Source: Halococcus agarilyticus (GTDB lineage Archaea > Halobacteriota > Halobacteria > Halobacteriales > Halococcaceae). Taken from it: a DNA stretch of 64,000 bases. The notes beneath the pieces were generated by a model. The model made no database searches. It was given only the letters and a program-made list of their open reading frames with translations, and was not told the DNA's origin. Location of the stretch: positions 111,350-175,349 of the forward strand of contig NZ_BAFM01000006.1 of the NCBI RefSeq assembly GCF_000334895.1, written 5' to 3'. Below are positions 51,963 to 63,045 of the stretch, one piece after another (position 1 is the stretch's first letter; every line of letters begins with the position of its first letter). The position numbers were made by a program, and so were the translations under genes.

Positions 51963-52934
51963 TCAGTCGATGGCCTCGCGCATCCGCGGGTCGAGCGCGT
52001 CGCGCATCCCGTCACCGAGGAGATTGAACCCCAGGACGGTGATCGCGAGAAACAGGCCCGGGAAGAACGACCACCACCACTGGCCGGTCAGGAGGCCCTG
52101 TTCGACGCCGTTGGAGAGCATCAGTCCCCACGAGGGGGTGCCGGTTGGCGCACCGAACCCGAGGAACGACAGCGCGGCGAGGTCGATGATCGCGAGCCCG
52201 AAGTTCAGCGTGCTCTGGACGGTGATAGGGGCGAGACAGTTCGGAAGGATGTGCCGGACGATCACCCGAGGATCGGTCGCGCCGAGCGCCACCGTCGCGT
52301 CGACGTACTCGTCCTCCAGAACCGCGAGCGCCGCTCCGCGGATCACCCGGGCGAACCGGGGCGTGTAGACCAGGGTGAGCGCGGCGACCGCGCGCCAGAG
52401 CCCGAGATCGTCGGGGAAGATGGCGACCAGCGCGAGCGCGAGCAGCAGGGAGGGAAAGGCGAGCAGCACGTCCATCGTCCGCATCACGATGTTGTCGGTG
52501 ACGTCACCGAAGTACGCCGCGACGATTCCGAGCCCGACGCCCGCGACGGTCGAGACCGCGACGGTGATCGTGCCGTAGAGCATGGCGTACCACGCGCCGT
52601 AGAGCACCCGCGGGAAGATGTCGCGCGCCTGGCCGTCGGTGCCGAACGGGTAGTCGAGGAAGCCGACCGTCGTGGTCGTCGCTCCGTCGCCGAACAGCTG
52701 CACCCACCAGCCCGGGGCTTGCCGCGGCGGGTTCTGGCCGAACTGGGTGAGCGAGATGGTCCCCAGATCGAGGAACAGCCGCGCGTAGATCGCGACCGCC
52801 GTCATCCCGAACACGATGACGAGGCCGGCGAGGGCGAGCCGATTCGAGAGGAGATCCGAGAGGAACGGCGACGCCCGGAGGCGATCGAAGATCCCGCGCG
52901 TACGGCCGCTGCCCATCTCCGTTTCGGTACTCAT
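51963..52934 (-). CDS. dppC: Peptide/nickel-type ABC transporter permease DppC
   Basis: A 323-residue permease of the Dpp/Opp importer family. The N-terminal FLSDLLSNRLALAGLVIVFG helix is typical of DppC. A long external loop follows, then the permease core with MRTMDVLLAFPSLLLALALV and the EAA loop VDATVALGATDPRVIVRHILPN, ending LGDGMRDALDPRMR, a standard DppC end. It pairs with DppB, encoded 22 bp in front. Confidence 0.93.
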   Translation of the reverse strand: MSTETEMGSGRTRGIFDRLRASPFLSDLLSNRLALAGLVIVFGMTAVAIYARLFLDLGTISLTQFGQNPPRQAPGWWVQLFGDGATTTTVGFLDYPFGTDGQARDIFPRVLYGAWYAMLYGTITVAVSTVAGVGLGIVAAYFGDVTDNIVMRTMDVLLAFPSLLLALALVAIFPDDLGLWRAVAALTLVYTPRFARVIRGAALAVLEDEYVDATVALGATDPRVIVRHILPNCLAPITVQSTLNFGLAIIDLAALSFLGFGAPTGTPSWGLMLSNGVEQGLLTGQWWWSFFPGLFLAITVLGFNLLGDGMRDALDPRMREAID

Positions 52935-52956
52935 CGTCGTGCCTCCGAACTGTGGT

Positions 52957-54009
52957 TCATTGTTGGATCCTCGGATCGAGCGCCGAGTAGGCGATGTCGA
53001 CCCCGAGGTTCACCAGGGTGAACAGGAACGCGAACACCAACACCGTGCCCTGAACCACGGGGTAGTCGCGGACGTTGATCGCTTCCACCAGCAGCGTCCC
53101 GATCCCACCGATCGCGAAGACGGTCTCCGTGAGGACCGCTCCGCCGAGGAGCGAGCCGAACTGGATGCCGATCACCGTAATGACCGGAATGAGCGCGTTC
53201 CGGAGACCGTGTTTCATCAGCGTGATCTTCGCGCCCTGGCCCTTCGCCCGGGCGGTCCGGATGTAGTCCTGGCGGATGACTTCGAGCATCGACGATCGCA
53301 TCATCCGCGAGATCAGCGCCATCGAGTAGATGCCGATCGTCGCCGCGGGCAGGATCATGTGACTGACCGCCGAGAAGAAGGCGGCGAAGTTGCTCACTGC
53401 GAACCCGCTCGCGAGGGTAGCCTGAATTCCCTGAACGAACGTATCGACCGTGATGAGCCCGGTGATCCCTTCGATCGCGAACCGCTGGGCGTCGATCCGA
53501 CCGCTCGTCGGCAGCCACCCGAGGATCTGGGCGAACAGGAGGATCACGAGCGGGCCGCTCCAGAAGATCGGGATACTGATGCCCGAGAGAGCGCCCACGC
53601 GAGTGAGGTGGTCGGTGAGAGTGTCCTGTTTCACCGCGCTGATGATCCCGAAGGGAATGCCGAGCAGGATGCCGATGAGCTGGCCGTAGAGCGCGAGTTC
53701 GAGCGTGATCGGCAGCTTGTTCACGAGGATCGTCCGCACCGGCGTGCCGCGCTGGACGGTGTACGAATCCCCGAGATCGAGCTGGACCGTCTCCACGAGA
53801 AAGCGGCCGTACTGCACCCAGATCGGATCGTTGAGCCCGAGCTCGCGCTCGATCTGTCGCACGAACTCCTCGGAGGCACGCTGGCCGGCGATCGCGCGCG
53901 CCGGGTTGCCGGGCGAGAGCTGGAGGATCGCGAAGACCAGCGTCGCGACCCCAAAGAGTACCGGGACGAGGAGCAACAGCCGCTTCGCGATGAACCGCAT
54001 CGAGACCAT
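52957..54009 (-). CDS. dppB: Peptide/nickel-type ABC transporter permease DppB
   Basis: A 350-residue permease. It starts RFIAKRLLLLVPVLFGVATL and carries the DppB hallmarks QLSPGNPARAIAGQ, LGLNDPIWVQYG, EAA loop EVIRQDYIRTARAKGQGAKIT and the end VDIAYSALDPRIQQ. The ATG at 54009 and the in-frame ATG at 54000 are both possible; the latter gives the commonest DppB N-terminus. It lies between the binding protein gene (134 bp gap) and dppC. Confidence 0.93.
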   Translation of the reverse strand: MVSMRFIAKRLLLLVPVLFGVATLVFAILQLSPGNPARAIAGQRASEEFVRQIERELGLNDPIWVQYGRFLVETVQLDLGDSYTVQRGTPVRTILVNKLPITLELALYGQLIGILLGIPFGIISAVKQDTLTDHLTRVGALSGISIPIFWSGPLVILLFAQILGWLPTSGRIDAQRFAIEGITGLITVDTFVQGIQATLASGFAVSNFAAFFSAVSHMILPAATIGIYSMALISRMMRSSMLEVIRQDYIRTARAKGQGAKITLMKHGLRNALIPVITVIGIQFGSLLGGAVLTETVFAIGGIGTLLVEAINVRDYPVVQGTVLVFAFLFTLVNLGVDIAYSALDPRIQQ

Positions 54010-54143
54010 TACGCCGAACCCTGCACGGCAGCCCTAAAAGGCTCTCGTTCACTATCGGCCGATTTCGGTAGTTTGAGACGTTCAGCGTCGCTCATAGCGT
54101 GACCGGATGGTGTGACAGTGCGGCGGCGCGGCGGCGGAGCGGG

Positions 54144-55955
54144 CTACCCGTCGAGCGTGACGAGGTTGAGGTAGGGACCGCCGATCGCCGCGACCGTGTA
54201 GTTCGACACCCGACTTGCGACCCCGCGGAGCTCCTGTGCGTGGTCGAGGTACACCCACGGTGCCTCGTCGTGGGCGATCTGCATCGCCTGGGTGTACTTC
54301 TCCTTCCGGGTCGCCTCGTCGTAGGTCGCCTGACCCTCCTCAACGAGCGTCATGTACTCGCGGTTCGCCCACGCCGCCCGGTTCGAGGTGTTGTACCCCT
54401 CGGTGTCGAAGCTGACCCAGTCCTGACCCTCGGTGAGCTCGCTGTCCTCGACCTGCGGGTGCAGCAGGACGTACGCGAAGTTGTCCGGGTCGGCGTTATC
54501 GGTGTACCATCCGAGGAAGCAGGCGTCGTGTTGGCCCTCGGCAGTGTAGGTGAGGAACGGATCGAACGACTGCTGGTTGATCGTGACTTCGATCCCGATC
54601 TCCGAGAGGTTCGACTTCACGGTTTGGGCGGTCGGCAGCGGCGAGGGGTTGTACCCGCGCGGGTTCTGGAACGTCGCGAGTTCAAAGGAGAACCCGTCGC
54701 CGTAGCCCGCCTCCTCCAGCAGCGACTGGGCCTGCTCGAGGTCGCGGGGGTACGGTTCGAGCTCCTCGTTGTGGCCGAGCACGTTCGGCGGCAGCGGCTG
54801 GGCGGCCTGATCGGCAAAGCCGGCGTAGATGTTTTCGACGATCGCCTGGGTGTCGATGGCGTAGCTGATCGCCTGGCGCACCTGCTTGCTCTGGAACTCC
54901 TCGACGTTCATGTTGAACGCCATGTACCCGGTGTTGATGCCCTCGACCGACCGGAGTTCGGCGCTGTCGGCGCTCTCGACCTGTTGGGAGGCCTGCGCGC
55001 CGAGCCCGTCGGCGATGTCGACTTCGCCGCTGGTGAGCGACTGGGCGCGCGTGGAGTTCTGGCCGATGGTCTCGAAGACAACCTCCGACACCTGTGGTCC
55101 CTCGCCCCAGTAGTCGTCGTACGCCGACAGCCGGACGACACCCTGGCCGTCGTTCAGGTTCTCGAGTTGGAACGGTCCCGTTCCGGCGGGCTGGTTGCTG
55201 AGGTCGACGTTCTCGTCCTCGATCGCGGCCTTCGAGTGGATCGCCGCCGCAAAGATCGCGAGGTTGCGCAGGAAGGGGGCGTACTTCTGGGTCAGCGAGA
55301 TCGTCATGCTGTAGTCGCCGTCGGTCGAGATCTCGTCGATCCAGCTGCCGAAGGTGAACGGCCCGTACGCCGACACGTAGTCGTCGCCCGCGTAGTACTG
55401 GTACTCGGCGTCGGTGAAGCGGCGGAACGTGGCGACGAAGTCCTCGGCGGTGAACTCCTCGCCGTTGTGGAAGGTCACGCCCTCGCGGAGCGTCAGCGTG
55501 GCCTCCTGGCCTTCGAGGCTGTAGTCGGTCGCCAGCTCCTCGGTCAGCGTGGCCTCGCCCGGCACGAACCCGATCAGCGAGTCGTACATCTGCTCGGTGA
55601 CCTTCGCGACCTCGCCGCTGGTCGAGTTCTGGAAGTCGAGCGTCGAGGAGTGGCTGCCGCGGGCGTAAACGAGCGTCCCGCCGCTGCCGCCACCGCTCTC
55701 GTTGCCGGCGGACTCGTTGCCGCCGGATTCGTTGCCACCGCCGCTGGTCTCGGTGTCGGCACCACCGGTCTCGGTGCCGCCGTCGGAGCCGTTGGCCCCA
55801 CCGCCCCCGCTATCGCCACCGCCGGTGTCGCCGCCGGAATCGTTTCCACCACTGCCGTCGCCGCCACCGAGACAGCCCGCGACCGCCGCCGCGGCCGCCG
55901 CGCCGCCGGCGGCCTTCAGGAAGGAGCGCCTGTCAGCATCATCATCGAATGACAT
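54144..55955 (-). CDS. Peptide/nickel-type ABC transporter substrate-binding lipoprotein
   Basis: A 603-residue solute-binding protein of the Dpp/Opp family. The signal is a Tat lipoprotein type: DRRSFLKAAGG followed by VAGC. A Gly/Ser/Asn-rich linker of about 75 residues comes next. The binding domain opens LVYARGSHSSTLDFQNSTSG and includes LREGVTFHNGEEFTAEDFV and YMAFNMNVEEFQSKQVRQAISYA, the family motifs. Peptides, nickel chelates and sugars are all possible ligands. It is the second gene of the operon and a likely client of the TatC proteins at the left edge. Confidence 0.92.
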   Translation of the reverse strand: MSFDDDADRRSFLKAAGGAAAAAAVAGCLGGGDGSGGNDSGGDTGGGDSGGGGANGSDGGTETGGADTETSGGGNESGGNESAGNESGGGSGGTLVYARGSHSSTLDFQNSTSGEVAKVTEQMYDSLIGFVPGEATLTEELATDYSLEGQEATLTLREGVTFHNGEEFTAEDFVATFRRFTDAEYQYYAGDDYVSAYGPFTFGSWIDEISTDGDYSMTISLTQKYAPFLRNLAIFAAAIHSKAAIEDENVDLSNQPAGTGPFQLENLNDGQGVVRLSAYDDYWGEGPQVSEVVFETIGQNSTRAQSLTSGEVDIADGLGAQASQQVESADSAELRSVEGINTGYMAFNMNVEEFQSKQVRQAISYAIDTQAIVENIYAGFADQAAQPLPPNVLGHNEELEPYPRDLEQAQSLLEEAGYGDGFSFELATFQNPRGYNPSPLPTAQTVKSNLSEIGIEVTINQQSFDPFLTYTAEGQHDACFLGWYTDNADPDNFAYVLLHPQVEDSELTEGQDWVSFDTEGYNTSNRAAWANREYMTLVEEGQATYDEATRKEKYTQAMQIAHDEAPWVYLDHAQELRGVASRVSNYTVAAIGGPYLNLVTLDG

Positions 55956-56015
55956 AGACGGTACTGACGAGACGAGGACAATAAGGCTACCGGAAAAATT
56001 TGCGCGGGACCGGTG

Positions 56016-58502
<2,487 letters not shown>

Positions 58503-58583
58503 GCCGGGGGTTCGGAATCGTGGTATAAAGGTTTGCCGCAACCGAAAGGAACCCTTTTGCCGCTCACCGCCCCGACACGGGGT

Positions 58584-59045
58584 ATGTCCGAGCACAACCC
58601 GTTCGATCGGGTCGTCGAACCGTGGGAGGCGGTCATGGAAGACATGGAAGCCACGGCCACGGAGTACCGCGAGGCGGGCTGGGAGGTCCTCGAACTCCAT
58701 CCCGGCGACGTCACCGTTCTGGACGACGAGCGCTACGGGCTCGACGTCCTGGTGCCCGGCGACGAGTACGAGCGCCTCACCGACCTCGCCGCGGCGGGGA
58801 CGTTCGATTCCTACGAGGTGTACCGCGCCGACGAGTCGGGGATCGCCTTCGTGCTCGCGGTGCTCGAAGACCCGGACAGCGAGCAGGCGGTGTGCTGTCC
58901 GGCGTACTACGAGGAGAGCGAGGCCGACGGGATGGCACGCCGGGCGCACGAGGAGGGTCGGATGTACACCCACATCCGCCCGCTCGCGAACGACGAGGCC
59001 GTGACGTTCGCCTACGAGGACCCCGATCTGTTCTTCACCGACTGA
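58584..59045 (+). CDS. Conserved haloarchaeal protein, function unknown
   Basis: A 153-residue acidic soluble protein. The start is ATG 58584 ([20 protein letters not shown]); upstream residues are non-family. Its middle reads [20 protein letters not shown] then [10 protein letters not shown], and a Cys pair occurs in [10 protein letters not shown]. The composition and length suggest a folded alpha/beta protein that is common in haloarchaea, but I cannot assign a function. It is divergent from dppDF and convergent with the DUF5806 gene. Confidence 0.75.
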   Translation: MSEHNPFDRVVEPWEAVMEDMEATATEYREAGWEVLELHPGDVTVLDDERYGLDVLVPGDEYERLTDLAAAGTFDSYEVYRADESGIAFVLAVLEDPDSEQAVCCPAYYEESEADGMARRAHEEGRMYTHIRPLANDEAVTFAYEDPDLFFTD

Positions 59046-59049
59046 ACCG

Positions 59050-60009
59050 TCACCCGGACGGGCTCGGGTCGGCCTCGGTCTCGTCCATTTCGACCCCGTC
59101 CGCGGTCGACTCGTCGGCGTCGCCCGGCTCGAACGACTCCCCGCAGTGGGGACAGGTGAGGTCGTCGTGGCGCAGCGCCGCACTCTGGATGCGGACCTCG
59201 CGCATCGTGCTCGAAATCCGCTCTTCGGCCGCCAGCTCGTCCTCGACAGCGAGATCGACGCCCTCCACTTCGAGGAGGAACTTCGCCACCTCGGTCGCCT
59301 CGTACATCACGTCGTCGAGCCCCTCGGCGGTGAAGAAATCGCTCATCGCGCCGTAGAGGAAGGTCGCACCGGCCATCCGGACCTTCTCCTCGAAGGCGGC
59401 CCGGGCCTGGTTCACCGCCTGGGGCGTGTAGGTGTCGGTCATGAACGGGACGAGCTCGGGGAGATGCTCGCCGATCTTGGTCATCTCGACGCCGGTCTCG
59501 GTGCGGAAGTCGGCACACAGCCGCGCGATCGCCCACTCGCGCGCGGTGATGTACGTCCGGTCGCGCAGGAACTCGTTGGCGCGATCGTAGCGCGCGCCGT
59601 CCATCTTCGCGAACCGCTCGTACTTCCGAACATCCGCCGGGATCGACGGCTCCGCCGACCGGGAGGGGTCGTCGCCGGCGGTCGCCGCGTCGGTGGCCGG
59701 TTCGTCGGTCGCTGTGTCGGCAGTCGATTCGCCGGCCGCTGTGTCGGTGGTCGGTTCGTCGGTCGTCAGTTCGTCGGTGGTCGATTCGTCCGTGACCGAT
59801 TCGTCGGTGGTCGCACCGCGAGACTCGCCGTCGGGCGATCCGTCGGCAGGCTCGTCGTCGGAGGGATCGCCGTTCGCCGGATCGTCGTTCGAGGAGTGCT
59901 CGTCGATCCGCTCGGCGGACCGGTCGTCGGCTCCGTCGACGTCGGGGGGATCGTCCGCGCGCTCGCCGTCGTCGCGCGAGCGATCGGGAGAAGCGGAGTC
60001 GTCGGTCAT
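59050..60009 (-). CDS. DUF5806 family protein with a long repetitive acidic N-terminus
   Basis: A 319-residue protein. The core (about 130-280) reads [60 protein letters not shown] and is, as far as I know, the haloarchaeal DUF5806 family. The C-terminus has CPHCGESFE, half a zinc ribbon. The first 125 residues are Asp/Ser/Thr-rich and disordered, including several D-E-x-T-T-D-type units encoded by 15 bp DNA repeats. Function is unknown. Start ATG 60009. Confidence 0.8.
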   Translation of the reverse strand: MTDDSASPDRSRDDGERADDPPDVDGADDRSAERIDEHSSNDDPANGDPSDDEPADGSPDGESRGATTDESVTDESTTDELTTDEPTTDTAAGESTADTATDEPATDAATAGDDPSRSAEPSIPADVRKYERFAKMDGARYDRANEFLRDRTYITAREWAIARLCADFRTETGVEMTKIGEHLPELVPFMTDTYTPQAVNQARAAFEEKVRMAGATFLYGAMSDFFTAEGLDDVMYEATEVAKFLLEVEGVDLAVEDELAAEERISSTMREVRIQSAALRHDDLTCPHCGESFEPGDADESTADGVEMDETEADPSPSG

Positions 60010-60108
60010 CGCCGGGAGTGCGGCCGGGGCGCGAAAAAGCGTGTCGGCGGCGGCGCGCGCTGCGGAGGCGGGCGCAACGGTTTTGCCCCGAGGCCGCCAC
60101 GCGCGGGT

Positions 60109-60471
60109 ATGAACGTCCTGGTGGGGATCGACGGGAGCGAGCACGCGTTCGCGGCGTTCGAGCGCATCCTCGCGCGGATCGGAGAGACCGGCGACGAACT
60201 CACCGCGGCGGTCGTCGCTGGCGAGACCGATCATCCAGAAAGGGTCGAGCGCCGCGTGCGCGAGACGCTCGACGGTGCGGGGATCGAGGCCCCGATCCGC
60301 CGGATCGAGGGCCACGCCGGCGGGGGGTTGGTCGACCTCGCGGACGACGAGGGGTTCGATCGGCTCGTCGTCGGCGGCGGCGAGCGCACGCCGACGGGGA
60401 AAATTCGGTTGGGGCCCACCGCGGAGTTCGTCGTCCTGAACGCGGAGACCTCGGTCACGCTCGCGCGATGA
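60109..60471 (+). CDS. Universal stress protein (UspA-like), short form
   Basis: A 120-residue Usp-fold protein. It starts NVLVGIDGSEHAFAAFERIL, and its C-terminal nucleotide-binding motif is GGGERTPTGKIRLGPTAEFV, a variant of the G-x2-G-x9-G-S/T ATP motif. Usp proteins bind ATP or act as stress sensors. Its stop overlaps the GNAT start (ATGA), so the two may act together; an acetyltransferase coupled to Usp domains is known in other organisms. Confidence 0.85.
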   Translation: MNVLVGIDGSEHAFAAFERILARIGETGDELTAAVVAGETDHPERVERRVRETLDGAGIEAPIRRIEGHAGGGLVDLADDEGFDRLVVGGGERTPTGKIRLGPTAEFVVLNAETSVTLAR

Positions 60472-60986
60472 GCCGGCCGTACCCCGACGAGCCCGTCGGC
60501 CCGTTCGAGCGCCCACCCGTGAGCTTCACCGACGCTCACGGCCGCGAGATCGAGATCTCGGTGTGTGACGAGGGCGAGTTCGCGGCGCTTGCCGAGATGT
60601 ACGTCGCGTTCGATCCCGCCGACCGCGCTCAGGGCATCCCGCCGGCGAGCGAGGAGGCGATCGGCGAGTGGCTCGACGTCGTTCTCGGGTCGGGCCACGA
60701 CGTGGTCGCGTACCACGGCGACGCGTGCGTGGGACACGCGACGCTCGTGGCCGACGGCGAAGGCACGTTCGAACTCGCCATCTTCGTGCTCGACACCCAC
60801 CAGGCGGCCGGCATCGGCTCGCGACTGCTCTCGGCGCTCCTCGGTCACGCCGGCCGCGAGGGGGTCGAGCGGGTCTGGCTTACCGTCGAGCGGTGGAACC
60901 ACGCCGCGATCGCGCTCTACCGGAAGGTGGGGTTCGAGACCGCAGACACCGAGAGCTTCGAGACCGAAATGGCGATCCGGCTGTAG
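60468..60986 (+). CDS. GNAT family N-acetyltransferase coupled to a Usp gene
   Basis: A 172-residue acetyltransferase. It starts PYPDEPVGPFERPPVSFTDA and then EIEISVCDEGEFAALAEMYV. Motif A is FVLDTHQAAGIGSRLLSALL and the C-terminal motif is ALYRKVGFE. An N-terminal PP-rich lead is present. It overlaps the Usp gene by four bases, so the two proteins are probably made in equal amounts. The substrate is unknown. Confidence 0.87.
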   Translation: MSRPYPDEPVGPFERPPVSFTDAHGREIEISVCDEGEFAALAEMYVAFDPADRAQGIPPASEEAIGEWLDVVLGSGHDVVAYHGDACVGHATLVADGEGTFELAIFVLDTHQAAGIGSRLLSALLGHAGREGVERVWLTVERWNHAAIALYRKVGFETADTESFETEMAIRL

Positions 60987-61055
60987 ACGCACACCGATAG
61001 TATGGTATGTGGGCACATTCCGAGGATTCAATAGCCGTCGGTCAACAGTTTCGTC

Positions 61056-61193
61056 ATGGGGCCGTACCAGCAGTGTCCGTTCTGCGAGACGGTCGTCGAA
61101 CTCGACTCCGACGACAAGGCCGCGCTTCGCAGACACATCCGGGTCGCCCATCCCGACGAGGACGAACGAACGACGGTACATCACGCGGCGTGA
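61056..61193 (+). CDS. Zinc-finger microprotein (45 residues)
   Basis: A short frame with a C2H2-like finger: CPFC near residue 7 and H in RRHIRVAH near residue 26 and 31 (C-x2-C-x(15-16)-H-x4-H). The rest is acidic. It starts with ATG 61056 and has haloarchaeal codon use. Single-finger proteins of this size are abundant in haloarchaea, and a few are known to affect growth or surface adhesion. It stands alone between the GNAT and a reverse-strand Usp gene. Confidence 0.7.
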   Translation: MGPYQQCPFCETVVELDSDDKAALRRHIRVAHPDEDERTTVHHAA

Positions 61194-61402
61194 GCCGCGG
61201 GGGAGGAGCTCGACTTCGACCGGCATCGCTCATCGGCACACGACGGGGAACGCTGTCCTCGTCACAGGCCGAAACGTCGGTTCGAGCCGCCCACCGAGCG
61301 TTGAGCCGCTGCTGCGTCACGCCGTTCGTGGGTTCGATCGTCGCGTCGAGGGGGCGTTCGGCGCGGTGAGACGAGCGGTCACCGCGGACGTCCAACAGTC
61401 GT

Positions 61403-61909
61403 TCAGACGGAGAGGACGGGTTCGGTGGCGTACTGGAGGACGTACTCCGCCGCGCGGCCGAGGAGATCGTTCGCCTCGCCACCTGGCTCGCGCGCGATCA
61501 CGACGAAGTCCACCTCGGCGTCCGCGGCGGCGTCGAGCACCACGCTCCCCGGGTGGCGGGACTTCATCGTCGGCGAGAACCCGTACGCAGAAGAGTGGGT
61601 CAGATCGACGCGGTCGGCCGCGACGTCGCGGGCGGCGTCCATGAACCCCTCGCTCGTGGCGGCGATCGCGGCGTCGTCGGGGTCGTCGGCCGTCGTGCCG
61701 CGGACGGTCTCGGGGTCGAGCACGTACAGCGCGTGAACGCGGGCTTGGTAGCGCTCGGCGACCGCGACCGCGTACTCGACGGCGTGCATCGACTCGTCGC
61801 TGCCGTCGACCGGGACGAGCACGGTCGTCACGTCGAACGGATCGGTGTCGTGCGGCGCGTCGGCGACCGAGCCATCCGAACCGCGCTCGCGGTCGGCTGC
61901 GGCGTCCAT
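61403..61909 (-). CDS. Universal stress protein (UspA-like)
   Basis: A 168-residue Usp protein. After a 25-residue acidic leader it reads TTVLVPVDGSDESMHAVEYA, then RVHALYVLDPE, and ends VLDAAADAEVDFVVIAREPG and GRAAEYVLQYATEPVLSV. The canonical ATP-binding glycines are only partly kept (REPGGEANDLLG), so it may not bind ATP tightly. It is on the opposite strand to the other three Usp genes of this cluster. Start ATG 61909. Confidence 0.87.
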   Translation of the reverse strand: MDAAADRERGSDGSVADAPHDTDPFDVTTVLVPVDGSDESMHAVEYAVAVAERYQARVHALYVLDPETVRGTTADDPDDAAIAATSEGFMDAARDVAADRVDLTHSSAYGFSPTMKSRHPGSVVLDAAADAEVDFVVIAREPGGEANDLLGRAAEYVLQYATEPVLSV

Positions 61910-62044
61910 ACGCGGACGTCGCGGGCCCGGCCCAAAAACGCTCCCCTCGGGTCGGCGGTCGGCTTCGAGACCGACGACGGGACGACGCGCTCGCCGAACG
62001 CCCGGACCGATGTCGACGGCGACGGAAGTACCGGGGGATTTACC

Positions 62045-62515
62045 ATGACACACGACGGGTGGTGTGGCATGGAGTGCGCGCTCGCCGTCGTCGAGGGAAC
62101 CGAGGAGACGAAACGGCTCGTTCGGGAGGCCGGCGAACTGGCTGCGGGCGTCGGGGCCGAGCTGGTGCTGTTGCACGTCACCACCGAGGAGGAGTTCAGC
62201 GATCGCGCGAACACGCTCGCGAGCATCCCGAACTACGACGCGGAGTACAGCGTGGACCAGGCGCGCGAGGGCGCGCGCCAGTTCGCCGACGACATCGGCC
62301 GCGAGGTCTTCGAGGGGCTCGACGTCGAGTACGAGGCCCTCGGCGCGCTCGGCGACAAGCGCGAAACCATCCTCGACATCGCCGAAGAGCGCGGCTGCGA
62401 TCACCTCTTCATCAGCGGGCGGAAGCGCTCGCCCACCGGGAAGGCGCTGTTCGGCGACCTCACCCAGTCGGTGATCCTGGAGTTCGACGGCGCGGTGACG
62501 GTCACCACCGTTTAA
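62045..62515 (+). CDS. Universal stress protein (UspA-like), divergent
   Basis: A 156-residue Usp-type protein. The beta1 strand appears as ECALAVVEGTEETKRLVRE, which lacks the usual D-G-S and has V-E-G-T instead. The C-terminal nucleotide-binding region is SGRKRSPTGKALFGDLTQSV, close to that of the 60109 protein. An in-frame ATG at 62069 gives a shorter start that may be the real one. It is the third Usp in 3 kb. Confidence 0.83.
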   Translation: MTHDGWCGMECALAVVEGTEETKRLVREAGELAAGVGAELVLLHVTTEEEFSDRANTLASIPNYDAEYSVDQAREGARQFADDIGREVFEGLDVEYEALGALGDKRETILDIAEERGCDHLFISGRKRSPTGKALFGDLTQSVILEFDGAVTVTTV

Positions 62516-62539
62516 GCCCCGCGGCCGGATAGCCGACAT

Positions 62540-62968
62540 ATGATCGACACCGTCGTGCTCGCCACGGACGGCTCGGCGAGCGTCGCCAGGGCGACCGCCG
62601 TCGCGCTCGACCTCGCGCGCCGGTTCGGGGCCGAGGTCCACGCGCTGTACGTCGTCGAGGAGAGCGACGTCGCCGCCGCGCCCGACGACGTCCGCGAACG
62701 CCTCCGCGAAGCGCTCGAAGCCGACGGCGAGACCGCGCTCGAAGACGTCCGCGGGGCGAGCGGCCGGGCGATCACGACCGCGGTCCGCGAGGGCCGACCC
62801 GCGAGCGAGATCGGGACGTACGCGCGCGAACACGACGCCGACCTCGTGGCGACCGGGACACGCGGCCGCCACGGCGAACACCGGTTCGTCCTCGGGAGCG
62901 TCGCCGAGGCCGTCGTCCGGAGCTGTCCAGTCCCCGTCCTCACCGTGCGCCAGCTCGACGCCACATAG
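62540..62968 (+). CDS. Universal stress protein (UspA), canonical ATP-binding type
   Basis: A 142-residue Usp. It starts DTVVLATDGSASVARATAVA (D-G-S at the ATP site) and ends VATGTRGRHGEHRFVLGSVAEAVVRSCPVPVLTV, the full G-x2-G-x9-G-S motif, so it should bind ATP. The start ATG at 62540 leaves a 24 bp gap to the previous Usp gene, so the two are probably in one operon. Confidence 0.9.
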   Translation: MIDTVVLATDGSASVARATAVALDLARRFGAEVHALYVVEESDVAAAPDDVRERLREALEADGETALEDVRGASGRAITTAVREGRPASEIGTYAREHDADLVATGTRGRHGEHRFVLGSVAEAVVRSCPVPVLTVRQLDAT

Positions 62969-63045
62969 CGCGGTCGCTGGCGGGGTGGTACATCCGTCGC
63001 CCGGCGGACCGAGGGGTTCTTCGGCCACCGTAGCGTGAGGCGGGC

